DNA of 5,991 bases from Pirellulaceae bacterium (lineage in GTDB: Bacteria > Planctomycetota > Planctomycetia > Pirellulales > Pirellulaceae): positions 1 to 5,991 of the forward strand of contig JADLDX010000480.1 in assembly GCA_020846515.1 (NCBI GenBank), read 5' to 3'. Below, in pieces: positions 5,931 through 5,991 of this stretch. Within the stretch, counting starts at the first letter, position 1. Each line of letters opens with the position of its first letter. The translations under genes were made by a program, and so were the position numbers. The notes beneath the pieces were generated by a model. That model did not search any database. It was not told the DNA's origin and worked only from the letters and a program-made list of their open reading frames with translations.

Positions 5931-5991
5931 GCGTGTCACTCGATGCCGTCGATCCTTCGGCGAAGATTGCGATCAAAGCCGAAAGCCTCAC
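5927..5991 (+). CDS. Start of the next operon gene, probably the ABC exporter ATPase (3' end outside window)
   Basis: ATG at 5927 overlaps the permease stop as ATGA, with GAGG eight bases upstream. Twenty-one full codons are visible (MSVSLDAVDPSAKIAIKAES then LT). No Walker A motif is reached, so the call rests on context: the permease lacks an ATPase domain, adaptor-permease-ATPase is the DevBCA order, and IAIKAESLT resembles the first strand of ABC ATPases just before the A-loop aromatic residue. The coding frame is clear; the function is inferred. Confidence 0.65.
   Translation, partial: MSVSLDAVDPSAKIAIKAESL

Overview
The window (about 6 kb, moderate G+C) looks like chromosomal DNA of a Gram-negative-type bacterium, most probably a planctomycete of the Pirellula/Rhodopirellula type. 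This is an inference from three things: a Lpg1974/BBP7-like outer-membrane beta-barrel protein with a Pro/Gln/Cys-rich N-terminal region, a periplasmic monohaem DUF3365 protein, and a DevBCA-like split ABC exporter. No RNA gene, insertion sequence, CRISPR array or integrase was seen. Both ends cut through genes.

Layout. (1) 1-165: the last 54 codons of a small cupin protein, plus strand. (2) 285-722: a DUF454/YbaN-type inner-membrane protein, plus strand. (3) 694-1932: an outer-membrane beta-barrel protein on the minus strand, whose 3' end overlaps the DUF454 gene tail-to-tail by 29 bp. (4) 1933-2240: a 308-bp divergent promoter region, rich in TGCA words and holding a 10-bp direct repeat. 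(5) 2241-5991: a plus-strand operon of six genes: Rrf2-family regulator, DUF3565 protein, secreted DUF3365 c-type haem protein, HlyD/MacA-type adaptor, FtsX-like ABC permease, and the first codons of a gene that is probably the ABC ATPase.

The operon is tightly packed. Four of its five junctions are 4-bp ATGA start/stop overlaps (2666, 2914, 4719, 5927). The only gap is 57 bp, between the haem protein and the adaptor. The simplest reading is that an Rrf2 regulator, which keeps part of an IscR-like Cys/His ligand set, controls a periplasmic haem protein and a tripartite-style exporter in response to a redox, oxygen, nitric oxide or iron-sulphur signal. The small DUF3565 protein carries a CGHxxHxxH plus CxxC pattern and may bind metal or act with the regulator. 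The signal and the exported substrate cannot be read from the sequence.

The least explained parts are the regulator-DUF3565-haem-exporter grouping, the incomplete cluster-ligand set of the regulator, and the repeat-rich divergent promoter region.
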